DNA of 64,000 bases from Bretschneidera sinensis (taxonomy: Eukaryota > Streptophyta > Magnoliopsida > Brassicales > Akaniaceae). The position numbers were made by a program, and so were the translations under genes. The notes below the pieces were generated by a model. It made no database searches. It was not told the DNA's origin and saw only the letters and a program-made list of their open reading frames with translations. Shown one piece after another: positions 21,332 through 32,520 of the stretch. The stretch lies in contig CM043698.1 of the NCBI GenBank assembly GCA_023935145.1, positions 15,999,001 to 16,063,000 on the forward strand, given 5' to 3'. The first letter of the stretch is position 1, and each line of letters opens with the position of its first letter.

Positions 21332-22600
21332 TTAAGTAATATTCATTAGTGCTTTATTAAGATTTTTGTTACCATCAAAATCATTCAGGGTCAACAATAG
21401 TTTTTCTTTTTCTTCCTTTAGACCTTCAATTTCTTTAGAAAGAGATGAGACTTCATTCTTTAGAGCAATATTTCTATAATCAAATTTCTTCAATTCTTCA
21501 TGCATTTCATTAACTACCTCAATCAATTCTTTACTATTACTAACAATATTATTATTATTAGAAAGAGATGAGACTTCATTCTTTAGAGCAATATTTCTAT
21601 AATCGAATTTCTTCAATTTTTCATGCATTTCATTAACTACCTCAATCAATTCTTCACTACTACTAACAATATTATTATTATTAGAAGGGAAAAAATTTGT
21701 TATCTCATTTTCATCATCAATTTCCATCAAGCAAAGATTGACAATTTCTTCATATCCAACATCATTGTCCGAAGTTTCTTCTTCTTCATCATCACTCAAA
21801 GTGGTTGCAATCATGGCTTTCTTTTTGAAGCTCTTGTATGGTTTGTTTGTTGTTGGACAGTTGGCTTTAATATGATCGGGTTTCTTGCAACCAAAACACA
21901 CAATGGGTTCTCTTTTTAGAGTGGAATCCTTTGTGTAAGGTTTCTTGCTCTTTTTCAAGAACTTATGAAACCTTTTGGTGATTAAGGCCATTTCACCATC
22001 TTCTTCACTGCTCTCATTTTCTTCTTTTTTTTCTTCCTCTTTGTTTCTTGTGGAGGCTTGAGAGCAATCATTTTCTTCTTCTTCATCTCATCATCATTGG
22101 AACTGGGATTCATTTAGTCCATCTCGTATGTCAATAATGATTTGAGAAATTGTTTCATTAGGAGACATTTTAAAAGATTTATACTCGGACACTAGCATAT
22201 AAATTTTTTATTTTTTTAACTTTGCTAATGCCCTTATAAGTAACTTCTAGTTTGTCCTATATCTCCTTAGTTGAAACACATGCATAAATTTTATTGTACT
22301 GAGAGATATCTAAAGCACAATGTAACATACTAGTAGCTCTACTATTTAGAGACATCATTCTACAATCCTCTTTATTAAACTTCGTTTTGAGTTTAGATAT
22401 TGTATGATTAATTTCTCCGATAGTTATTTCTTTTGTAAGAATTCCAGGTCTTTCCTCAATTACTCTCCACAAATTATAGTCTTATCATTCGACAAAGATT
22501 TTCATTCTATTTTTCCAGTAATTATAATTTGAGTCATTGAACAAATGAGGTCTAGTATAGGAATGACCTTCGGTATAGCTATTTGAACCCATCAGATCAA
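21332..22600 (-). pseudogene. Copia gag remnant (UBN2-type gag, zinc knuckle, coiled coil), pol deleted
   Basis: From the primer site leftwards on the minus strand, the N-terminal gag part (22472-22257, with DCRMMSLNSRATSMLHCALD and YNKIYACVSTKEI) is broken by stops. The frame at 21991-21332 then encodes a CX2CX4HX4C zinc knuckle, CFGCKKPDHIKANC, and a long coiled coil. Within the coiled coil a segment of about 33 residues containing ELIEVVNEMHE and KKFDYRNIALKNEVSSLS is duplicated in tandem. No protease, integrase, reverse transcriptase or RNase H follows before the 3' LTR, so the element is a gag-only deletion derivative. Confidence 0.7.
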
Positions 22601-22631
22601 CTTAAGGATTTTAAGCCTAAAATTGAGTACG

Positions 22632-22645
22632 TGGCTCTGATACCA
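22632..22645 (-). other. Copia primer binding site (initiator Met tRNA type)
   Basis: The minus strand reads TGGTATCAGAGCCA, complementary to the 3' end of plant initiator tRNA-Met. It lies just inside the LTR at 22651, which fixes the element's orientation. Confidence 0.85.
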
Positions 22646-22650
22646 ATTTT

Positions 22651-23796
22651 AGACCGAGGTGCAAACCCAAGGGGGGGAATTGGGTTTTAAAACTTTTTGC
22701 CAATTAACACACAAGTTTTAACAATTTAATCAAGCAAGGCACATAACAAATAAGATGCTTGAAATCAAAAAAGTAAAGGAAGATAATATGCAAACTCCGT
22801 TTATAGTGGTTCGACAATATCAGAATCTTTCCGACCCTATGTCCACTCTCTTCAAGGAACCTCTTTGAAGTAATCTACTAATTGTAGTCGAGCAACTTCA
22901 CGGGTGTTGCACAAACCTACAAGCACTCTCTTTCACAAGGAAGTTACAAAGATGTGTTTAATCATAAACACTCTAAGAGTTACACCAACTCTTTCTCCTT
23001 ACAATGAAGGATATTAAATGTAAAAGGAAATGAGAGAGACAGAAATGAACGCTTTACAAGATGAATGTTATCTCTCTTTCAAGAACAAACTTAAATAATG
23101 GCTCACAATAAAATTTTCAAAGCTTTTGAGAGTATTAATGAGCTATAAATAAAATTGAGTGTTATTTCTTATTTTTTAAATGCTCATTGGTGGGTGTTTT
23201 TATAGCCTTGGTCTTATCTGGCCGTTAGACACTGATTGGGTACGTTTGGAGCATTAAATGCTCAAGTCCCGCGTTTCAAACAGTCATATTTTCGAATTAC
23301 CAGTCGATTAGGTCCTTGTACCAATCGACTGTGTTAAGTGAAAAAATCCATTTTTAGGCTTAAGACAAATACCAGCCGACTGGGTCTTAGAACCGTCAAT
23401 TGAGTCTTTTAACCAGTCGACTGGAAACCTACTGTCCCTTTTACCAGTTTACTGGTTCAGAGACCTAGTTGACCGGATTGACCCAAAACATAGTTTTATG
23501 TTTAAAAGCAATTTTTTGACTTAAAGACATTTTTTTTCGGATTATTTTTGTCAAAGCTTTTTGCAATCAAAGTGAGTAATAGTTAAGCTAAGTAACTGAA
23601 AACAAAGATTTAAAACGTGAATAAATTATCTTACAACTTATTCTAGATCTTCTATCTTCCTTTTGGTATTTGTATGTGTCGTATTCTTGCGTCTTGTTTT
23701 TGTATTAAACGTTTTTGCCCCTTAAACACTTAGATAAAACTGTTAGTACAATTTAAGTAGTGTTTTGTCATTATTAAAATCAAATACGGGTCAACA
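22651..23796 (-). repeat. Copia LTR, right copy (5' LTR in element orientation)
   Basis: It starts TGTTGACCCG on the minus strand at 23796. A TATAAAAA box lies at 23199-23206 (minus). Degenerate versions of the palindrome seen in the partner LTR start at 23300, 23321, 23372, 23393, 23413, 23444 and 23465. Only the one at 23413 is perfect. The spacings 21, 51, 21, 20, 31, 21 follow the partner LTR, with one extra site. Confidence 0.7.
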
Positions 23797-24017
23797 AGTG
23801 AAAGTGGAACATTGATACTTTTGTTTGATTTTTTATGTATTTTTGGAATAATGGGTTGTGTTAATTTTTTTCCTCTGATTTCCTATTCTGAAAACGGAAT
23901 CATGGTTGTGTTTGATTTTCTTCTTTTTTGGTTTGTGTTTGAATTGGGAAAGAGTTATGGGATTTTTTTTGATTTTTTTTTCTCTACTTGTGAAACCGAG
24001 AATATTTGGGGATTGAG

Positions 24018-24195
24018 GGCGTAATAAGTATTTTGGTATTTTTTTTTTGTCCTATTAGTTTTCTTCACGGCATCATGGTATTGAGATCCAATTGTTACGA
24101 TTTTGATAAGTTAGTAACCCGATTGTTTAAATTGAAACTACATTGAACCAATTGTGATTAAATCCAAACCTTAAAGACTAAAATAGATATTTACC
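24018..24195 (-). repeat. Right terminal inverted repeat of the Mutator-like element
   Basis: It is the reverse complement partner of 6159-6335 and is followed by the 9-bp direct repeat AAAATTGAA at 24196-24204. Confidence 0.65.
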
Positions 24196-24204
24196 AAAAT
24201 TGAA

Positions 24205-27200
24205 TGTCAGATTTTAATTGAACCATTATCACAACATATGTAAAATTATGACCAATTTATATTGTATAGAATTTGAATATGAACAGTAAAATTTCATTCA
24301 ATATTTTTCGGTTACTCTAATTTATTTGTTTAAAATGTTTAATTTTATGTTAATATAGCTCTGAAATAAAAAAAAAAATTTAATCTTTTATTGCTTCATA
24401 AATAAAAAAAAAGGAGAATAAATTCATATTCTTTTATAATAATTGTCTTGTCATGTATTTGAGGACCCTCTAGCACATCTAGTCGATCCTTTTTATCTTG
24501 AACACTAGTTTGACCAGCATGTGCATTAATTAATTCAATCAATAATAAAAAAAATTTATATAAATTTTAGTTGTGGTTTTATGGATTTAATTTTGTGAAA
24601 ATTATTGTATAATTGATAAAGTTAAAAATTAAATAGTAATTATTTAAAAAAAATTAAATATCAAAATTATTATTTAATTTTTTTTATAATTATTAATAAA
24701 TTTTTTCGATTCCATAACAACTTTCACAAAATCGAATATGTGATATCACCTTCCTGTAAATTTATTATTAATATAAAAAATGACCCCTCTACAATAATAT
24801 CATGAAATAAAACATATCATAAATTGAACTAGAAAGATAAGAGTTGCGTTTTGTAAGTGTCGGGATACTTTGTTGTCGGACGCAAAGGAAAGAGCATAAA
24901 TCTTCAAACCTTTTTCTTTTGGTAAAAAAACGTAAATATCAAATCTTTCTTTTAATAACCAAAGCATGCGTTTATTATTATATTTATAAAATATATTTTA
25001 ATGATATTCTTTATTAAAGTTAGGGAAAGGAAAATCATGGTCACGGTAAATTCTTATCTGGTTGGAATTTACCTGGTTGGAGTAATAATTTTGTGCATTT
25101 GTAGGAGGTTTATATCAATCTTCCATCAATTTAGATAGGTATATTTTTTTAATTAAGAAAATTATTTATCATCGTACAAAAAACTTACGATGTAAATCTC
25201 CTCGCACTAATAATTGAAAGATAAATGAGCTCATAAACCAAAACAACCAACCAAAAGAAAAAAGAATAAAATGTACATTTTTCTACGGCTAAATGTCCAA
25301 ATGAGCATTCTATGGTTCAACTGAAGCAGGAAACATACAGAAAGTTCACAAATCAGACCAAGAAAAGGGAAAACAAAAGGAAGAAAAGCAAGAAGGGGAA
25401 AGTATCAAAAAGCTAGAGTTGCAAAATTGTTTGGCTGATTCCTCTTTCAGCTAAGTGGTGCAATGTTACTTCAATGTCATTGTAGAATGCATCTTATAAG
25501 AACAAAAATGAAAGGAATCCAAAGCCCTTCCAAATTGTGTAGATTAATGGTAGGTAGAATTTTTATCCTTTTTCAGTTCTTATTTTAAAATTTTATTTAG
25601 TAAAACAATAACAAAACTAAAAGAATTGTTTAAGGTTTGATAAAATAGTTGTTGAAACAACAGACAAACTGGTATATAAGTAAAACCCGAGTATGAATCG
25701 ACACAAATTTTGACTTCTAATTTTTCCAAAATCTTTTTTGGAATATTTTGACTGAATTTCTGTTTCTTAAAAAAACAAAATCCTTCTATACCCTCTACCA
25801 GTACTAATTAGAAGGCAAATGGGTATCTAATCGACAGCTTGTCATTTTCACACATCACAACATGAGCATCAAGCCCTTTATAAACAAATAGCAGTGTATG
25901 CGTAAGAGAGAGAAGTACAAGGCACAGTTCAGACTGGTGTCTGGTGAGCATTAACTTTGAAGCTTGATATCAAACAGTTTTCAATATCAAAATATGATTA
26001 AGCATTGACATAGAGACCACATGGGACTACTTGAGAGACATGTAATCCACTACTTTGTGTCAAATGCAATATGGCATCTTCAGCTTCGTAATATATTAGT
26101 AAATGTTTCTGATCAAATTAAAGAATATATTTAGCTCATACAACTACGCGAAACAAACAAGTGAAAGCAATTGTTTTATTCTCATGAAAAAACAGAAAAT
26201 ATATAAATAATTTGTTAGTTCAGCATTCAGAACAGTCAGTAAATTACAAAAGCACACACACCAAAGTTTAAAAAATAAATAACAATTATTCCAAAGTCAA
26301 GAAAAGTTTTCTGTTTTCATTTTTTGTTTTCATTCTCATTTTTCAGAGAACATTTTCAATGGCAGGGACAAAGGACATGATGCAACAAATCAGGAAATGG
26401 TGGTGTTATCTATCATTTGAATTGGGTTACAAAAATTTGCATTAGAGGAAGAAATTGCACCCAAAGAAAACTAGCTAGAATACACGACAAATCTACATTC
26501 TTAGGTGATGGGAGAAATCCTAGAAGAACAAATAATGTGGACAAGCACTAATCATGGACTCTGTTAACAGTAACAGCTATAGGATCCTTAAAATCAATGA
26601 TGCAGCACAATCTTTCCAGATTAAAAGAACATGAGCATTATCCCATCTATTACCAAGTAAATTACATGCTGCAGTTTTCTTATAGAGCCATTTCAGAACT
26701 GAGTCATTCTACTATGCAAGCCTGTAAGTTCTCCCCTTCCAGACAAGCTCAATGATCTCCCCCCTAGAAATCAAATTGTCTACAGGAAAGCATATTTCTG
26801 ATCACGCTACTCAACTTCATTTTATTTTGATAAGCACACTACTCAACTTCATAGAATTCTAACAGGCTTCTCCCCAATTAATCACCCACATGGAGACCCG
26901 TTGCCCAGAGTTTTTCTACTGGGCAATTCACACAACACTTCATTGCAATTTACCTACCTTGAAACTAACCCAACGTTTGGGAAGTAGACGGGAAAAGAAA
27001 GGAAAGGATATGAAGGGAAAAGAAAGGGTAGAAAATTGAAGGGTACATGTACCCCATGTTTGGATGTTTAAAAATAAAGGAAAGGATTTAACACACTTTA
27101 CTATTTTGTCCTCATTAATGTACTAAATGTCATTATAAAGTTATGGATATAATGGTGAGTACATTAATAAAGGAGACACATTCTCCTCCCAAATCCTCCC

Positions 27201-29180
27201 AATTTGGGAGAACTAAAAAAATAAAGATTTGAAGGGAAATGAAGGGGTAGATGTACCCCCTCTAATTTCCTTTCCTCTCATTAAAAGAACTTTCGAAACA
27301 AGGGGTACATGTACCCCTTTCTTTTCCCTTCCCTCCATTCACCTCAAGTCAATTCCTCCTGAACATGCAATATGACCCTCTTTTCTTGCCAGCCTAAGTA
27401 CCAATGTTTATTTTGATAAATTACCACCACTTTCTTAAGACATGGGCATTCAGCAGCAAATTACACTCCCTTCTATGTTTCCCCTCGATCCCTCCAGAAA
27501 ACAAGCATATACCTCATTGCCTAGTCCGAGAAATTCCCATCCTCAGAGGAAACCTTTACTGGGTCAATATCAAACTTCTACCTATTGGATTGATAAGTTG
27601 ACATCTTCGACAACCTCACAGGAGCATGTTGAAAATGATCAAATAAAAACAGTCTTATACATTCAAATTGGTACATTCATCAACTAACGCATCAAATTCA
27701 ATGTTCCTCATCTATAACTCCCTATAATCCTTTCCAGTGCTCATATATTTCAAGCAGCTGCTTTAAAAAACAATACCTTTATCATTCTCCTTATATTGGA
27801 ATGAAATTCCATCTAGGGTTGGAAGGTGATAAAAGAAACATAAATCAAGTAAAATGATTCAGAAACAAGAAAATATCCCCTTGAATGGACCAAATAAATA
27901 AATAAATCTCAGTAATTCCCATAAAGAAATGCAATAGCACTCATATGCCTCAAGACAGAAAAATACAATCTTACTGGAAAATAATATCAATGGCTGCGCA
28001 TAAGTTGGTTAATGGTTAAAACAATAAATAAAAATCTTTGAAAAAAGAAAAAAAAGAATGAATTCAACATGTAGACCTAGTTAGAGCAGAAAGAACAATA
28101 ATCGGGCAAGCATGCTACAAATGCAGTTTTTTTTTAAAAAAATTATGAGAATGATCTTCACAATTGTGTAAACCAAATTTTGACATTGTTAGTACAATCT
28201 AGAAAAGCTTCACCCTCCCACAAGAAAATTATTTAAATGTTACAACTATCATTTCCCCATAGAAGAATTAAGATGCATCCTTATATCCCATCAAAGAATT
28301 TACAGATGAACATATTTAAATAGCTAAAGAAATCTACAGGATGTACCCAACGCATAGAAAGGAGTGGTCATCATTAAAAAAAAAGCATAGAAAGGAGTGA
28401 AACGGTGCTAATAAACTACACGGGCTCTTGCTACCATCGAAATAACTCAACATAGCTTAATTCCATAAAATGGGAAGTCAATGGCAGGTATGTGATGTTT
28501 ATTCATTCTTTTATCACCTACCACCAACGTATCTTTAGTTCCTACAAGCACCATAGAAATGGAGAATATAAAAACAATCAAGTAAAAACAGCATAAACAA
28601 ACCTGAACTTCATTTCATTCTTCATACTACGTGATACATCTTATTAGGTCTAAACACACTTCTTTATAGTTTAGCAACTAATAACTCATAAATTAAAAGC
28701 AATCCTAAAGTTGCAGCAAGTCTTAAAGCTCCTTGCACCGACATGAAACAAGGTATGCAAGATTCACCCAATAATTAACCAAGATGACTTATCAAAAAGA
28801 AAAAATAATTAACCAAGATGACTATTTGGTCCATTTCCATCTTCCATAGGGGCCAAGTGAAAGCCTTACACCCCTGCCAAACAAAATAAATAAACTCAAC
28901 CTAATGAAAGTACACCTACAAGTCTGTCATCGTAAAGCCGGATCATCAAATTCAGAGTATCTAATTAAAGGAATTAATGTCAACACAAATTATACTAGCA
29001 AGCAATTAATTTCATCATCACATCACAAAAATATTATGCAACCATAAGCTCAAAATATCCAAAAAAATCATCTCGCATTTTAACTACATATCACTTTTGA
29101 AAGCTTAAAGGCGAATAACATATGTTTATATTATGTTTTTACTGTACAAATGCAAAGTTAAGCCAGATAACTGTAAAATT
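24205..29180. other. AT-rich intergenic DNA with one MITE-like repeat
   Basis: No gene is recognised over ~5 kb. The only structured element is the inverted-repeat sequence near 26978-27345. The part next to 29180 will contain the 3' untranslated region of the COA6-like gene. Short open frames at 27404-27690 have no recognisable domain. Confidence 0.45.
26978..27345. mobile_element. MITE-like element with purine-rich inverted ends
   Basis: The segment GAAGGGAAAAGAAAGG followed by GGTACATGTACCCC and TGTTT (27011-27061) recurs inverted at about 27292-27337. The right copy contains the perfect 16-base palindrome GGGGTACATGTACCCC. A third GGGGTAGATGTACCCC copy is at 27244-27259. No clear target duplication was seen, so the superfamily is unassigned. 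Confidence 0.45.
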
Positions 29181-29742
29181 CTAACTAGAAGAAGAAGTGG
29201 GCTTGAAAGTATAAGGCTGTGGAAGCGACAACGGACCTCTCCTAGTCTCCTTATCATCCAATAACATCCGCACGCTCTTGTTCTTACAATATTGCCTATC
29301 AAAATGCTTCACCTACATTTGCAACCAAATCCCCACCAAAAAAAAATTCAAATTTACCATTTCAAAAAACAATAAACAAGTGAGAGAATGAGAACGAATT
29401 AGTTATTCAGCTAGTGTACCCAAGAAGCGCGGCAATGATTGACAAACTCAACCCTCGAATCCTTGCATTCTATCGGGTACAGGAGCCCCACCGACCCGAT
29501 TTCAGTCGGTTTCTTGCCGGATTCCTTCTCTAAACAAGCGTAGAATGCATCCCTAGCCTTTTTCCCAAACCATATTATCAATTTCCTCGTTAGATTTTAA
29601 ACCACATATATATACACACACACACACGAACCAAGAATACACCAGTTAGTAGACCGAGAGAGAGAACCTTGTAGCAAGCTTCTCTGGCTTTGAAGAGGAC
29701 ATCGGTGTGGACTTGATCTAGGTTTCTTGATGAGTAAGTCAT
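29181..29742 (-). CDS. COA6: COA6-like cytochrome c oxidase assembly factor (twin Cx9C/Cx10C protein)
   Basis: Three small exons on the minus strand, 29742-29668, 29557-29420 and 29312-29181, join in frame through GT-AG introns to give 114 residues. Exon 1 ends in KAREACYK and exon 2 begins ARDAFYACLEKE, which completes a Cx9C pair. The second pair is C-KDSRVEFVNH-C (Cx10C), and a fifth Cys lies in DRQYCKNK. The C-terminus is RRGPLSLPQPYTFKP. This matches plant COA6-like proteins of the COX VIb superfamily. The human counterpart acts in copper delivery to COX2 in the mitochondrial intermembrane space through disulphide-linked helices. Length and intron positions are as expected for the family. 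The start is the first ATG of the coding frame, only a few codons before the conserved part. Confidence 0.9.
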
Positions 29743-30887
29743 GCTTGAAGAGTTCTATAGAGAACCAATTAAGCTCTGTATTGGTAGTTCGCAGACTGTC
29801 ACATTGATTAGGGGAGAGTGGGCTCTCGGGTATATTGGGTTCTATTAGGATTTTGATAGTGGGTCGGGTCTGGTATCAACACCAGTGATGTGTTTGCTCG
29901 GGCATCAAGCCTGACCCGACCAGTGAGGCCTCATGGCTTAGTGATATAAAAATAGTTTCGAGTTTGTTGATAAATTTGGTGCAGAAAATTTTAACTTCTC
30001 AATTTTTAATATGATGAGTTAAATTTTTTTGTTGTGATATATAATAAAATATGTGGATTTTATCGAGATGAGAGACTATAATTTTTTAATTTAATTTCCA
30101 ATATTTTCAAACAAAAACAGTAACAAGTGAATGAAAAAATTATGAGAAATCCCATCATGTTAAATTCATTTATGAAATAATGTATGCATATTTTTTTAAT
30201 CAATTACAATGATAAAAACGAACAATTTTGTTTTTCCTTTTTTTTTTTTAAAGAGAACAATTTTGTTATTACTCTTATTATCTCAGTTTTCTATAACAAC
30301 TTAAAACTCTAAAATTATATACATTATTCTGTCAATGCTATAAATTTATGATCAAAGTTTGTTGAGAAATTTTTCTATACTTAAAAAATATTACTTATTC
30401 TTTTCACTTTCATGTGAATCCTATATAAAAAGTTATAAAATAAATTACGTAAGAATGCGATAGAAATGATCAAATACTAATAAATGAATAATTTATCATC
30501 TTGGGGGCAAAGAACTCCGCTCCAAAATAAAGCTTGGGGGCAAAGCACTCCAAACCAAATCAAAGATTTCAACATGCTGCCAACGACAGATGATTACAAG
30601 TTTAAACCCAAAAAAGAGAGGTTAAGATAATAAAATAAAATAACTGGTTGATGCACCGGTAAAATATTTATTCCGATCACAAATTATTCTAAAAAAGGGG
30701 GGCATTTGAATACCAAACCACCATAAAAAGGATTATAAGTTCCCCATAAAACTCAAATCTAAGAGAAGATGATACTCAAAATAAAAATTGAGACATCAAC
30801 ATACTAAGAGGTGCATTTCTCCAGAATCCAGAAACAACCTAAAAAGAACAGTTAAAATGTAAAGGATTGAAAACCCATTTGTATGTC
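29743..30887. other. Spacer between the COA6-like and RAV-like genes
   Basis: It holds the promoter and leader of the COA6-like gene at the left and the 3' end of the RAV-like transcript at the right. The middle is AT-rich and I see no further gene. A short direct repeat of GGGGGCAAAG occurs at 30504 and 30538. Confidence 0.5.
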
Positions 30888-31934
30888 TCAAATGATCTCT
30901 ACACCAAAGAGTTTGAACCTCTTTCTATTAGAATCATCTGTCGGCTTCTCTCCCGTCAACTCCTTTTCTTCAACCTTCTCATCATCTTCGTTGCAGACAA
31001 CATTATATCCAAGTCCAAGCTGCAAGTCCACTCGAGCATCAACGCATTGGTTTGCCACCCGAACAAGGGCAACATTGCTTTCGCCTTTGTTAACATCTAT
31101 AATGAAGAGGCTCTTACCCTCATTCACCTGCTCTCTACACTCAAATACATAGAAAGTAATAACATCCTTAGCCTTCAATTGCTTTTCCTTTACAAACCGA
31201 TTCCAACCCCTTGTGAAAACAAAACTCTGGCTGCTACCCCAATAGCAATACCTAAATTTCCACAGCCTCATCAACCTGTCATAGAAAACTAGCTGAACAT
31301 CATTCAGCTTGCCAACACTGTCACTCTCCACGTTTTCTTCTGCAGGTCCAGAAATGGCAGGGAAGTACTTCATGGCATATTTCTTAGGGATAACAAGTCT
31401 GTTTAGCTTACCGACATCACTTGGTGTTAACTCCTTTTGAAACAGTAGTTTCCACATTAACCCTCCATTGGCATGCAAGCTCCCCTGTCTAACACCCATT
31501 TCTGCTTCCACATTTTGGGTAGGAGCCCTTAAAAAGTCAGCAAACTTGGACTGATAGGTGCCATCCCGTATCATGTTGAGCACGGCTTCAGTACTGTAGG
31601 GGCCTTGGAAGTTTGGCTCTCTAATGGTGATGCTAGTCCACTCAAAGTTTCTGTGGGAATCTCCACTGCGAAGCTTGATTGCAGCACTATCATAAGCCAT
31701 AGCTGCTTCACCTTCAGATTTAAAAGTTCCGAGCCAAATCCTTTGGTGGCTCAGATATATTTGAGCGCCCCAATTCCCATTTTGCTGTGGTACCACACCT
31801 TTGAATTTTGAAGGGCAGAGAATGCTACCATTCCTTGCGCGCTTGCTCGCAGGAAATGTTGGAGTGCAGCTACTAGAATCAGAAATTTCCGCAATTCTCT
31901 CGCCATTTGAAATAACACTTTGCTCTTCTTCCAT
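30888..31934 (-). CDS. AP2/ERF plus B3 domain transcription factor (RAV-like, At1g51120 type)
   Basis: This 348-residue single-exon coding region has one AP2 domain at about 43-97 (KFKGVVPQQNGNWGAQIYLS, RIWLGTF, EAAMAYDSAAIKLR). A B3 domain follows at about 163-270 (LFQKELTPSDVGKLNRLVIP, WKFRYCYWGSSQSFVFTRGW, LKAKDVITFY). The C-terminus has an LxLxL motif (LQLGL, 304-308) and KLFGV (341-345), a form of the R/KLFGV repression motif. Both are known to recruit co-repressors. The protein is expected to be a nuclear repressor binding a bipartite CAACA/CACCTG-type site. An upstream in-frame extension to 32090 is open but unlike the family. A strong splice acceptor lies 7 bases before the chosen ATG, so the extension is intronic. 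Confidence 0.92.
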   Translation of the reverse strand: MEEEQSVISNGERIAEISDSSSCTPTFPASKRARNGSILCPSKFKGVVPQQNGNWGAQIYLSHQRIWLGTFKSEGEAAMAYDSAAIKLRSGDSHRNFEWTSITIREPNFQGPYSTEAVLNMIRDGTYQSKFADFLRAPTQNVEAEMGVRQGSLHANGGLMWKLLFQKELTPSDVGKLNRLVIPKKYAMKYFPAISGPAEENVESDSVGKLNDVQLVFYDRLMRLWKFRYCYWGSSQSFVFTRGWNRFVKEKQLKAKDVITFYVFECREQVNEGKSLFIIDVNKGESNVALVRVANQCVDARVDLQLGLGYNVVCNEDDEKVEEKELTGEKPTDDSNRKRFKLFGVEII

Positions 31935-31940
31935 CACGAT

Positions 31941-31966
31941 TCTGAGGGTAATAAGAAAAGTTAGTA
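31941..31966 (-). other. Leader intron acceptor and branch point of the RAV-like gene
   Basis: On the minus strand a consensus branch point, TACTAAC, is followed by a pyrimidine-rich stretch and TTACCCTCAG, 7 bases before the ATG. This predicts an intron in the 5' leader. The upstream non-coding exon is not located. Confidence 0.55.
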
Positions 31967-32520
31967 ATGAAAGTAAAGTATAATAAGAATGACTTAAATA
32001 CCTTTTTGTAACATAATGGACAGACTTCATTAATCTAAAGATAATAAACTTTTTCATAACCATGAAACAATAGAAAATAGAATTCCTCAAACATGCAATG
32101 CAGAATTACAAGATGCAATTTCTTTGATTTATCTATGGAAGGTGTTACAATGCCATATCCTGGATCAACTTTCGAAATGGAGACGTGTTTTTGACTAGAC
32201 ACTAGAAACTATTCAATAAGAGAAATAACATTGGTCAACAATTAATGGTTCCAATGCACGTTGGATTTATTCGGACCAAACTTATGCAGTAGAAATTAAA
32301 TAATTATTTTAAAAAAAAAGAAACGAAGAATGTATGTATAAGGAATACAGCCACACACCAATATCCGCCAAAAGATAAAAGCTAGGGTAAAAAACAATAA
32401 CAAAATGAAAAAGAAAAAGAAAACTACTGTAGATTGTAAAATTAAGGTAGTGGCTATAATAAAAGCCTTAAAAGATAATTTTATTCCATCTACGAACGAA
32501 TCATGCTAAAGCAAACTTCT

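Larger units (their letters stand above)
6159..24195. mobile_element. Mutator-like DNA element, interrupted by nested retrotransposons
   Basis: About 180 bases at 6159-6335 match the reverse complement of about 24018-24195. Both copies run through a CTTAAGGTTTG/CTTTAAGGTTTGG block and the shared strings CAATTTAAACAATCG and GTGAAGAAAACTAA. The pair is flanked by an identical 9-bp repeat, AAAATTGAA, at 6150-6158 and 24196-24204. Long inverted ends plus a 9-bp duplication fit the Mutator (MULE) superfamily. No MURA transposase is visible between them, so it is non-autonomous. A 12-kb Tat retrotransposon and copia-derived sequence make up most of the interior. Confidence 0.65.

Noticed and set aside
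19811..23796. A simple insertion of the gag-only copia element into the gag remnant at 19224-19679
   Set aside because: The flanks (ATAGT and AGTGA) do not form a target duplication, and the sequence right of 23796 does not continue a gag frame.
31935..32090. In-frame 52-codon extension of the RAV-like protein
   Set aside because: It is hydrophobic, unlike the family N-terminus, and contains a textbook branch point and acceptor, so it is read as a leader intron.
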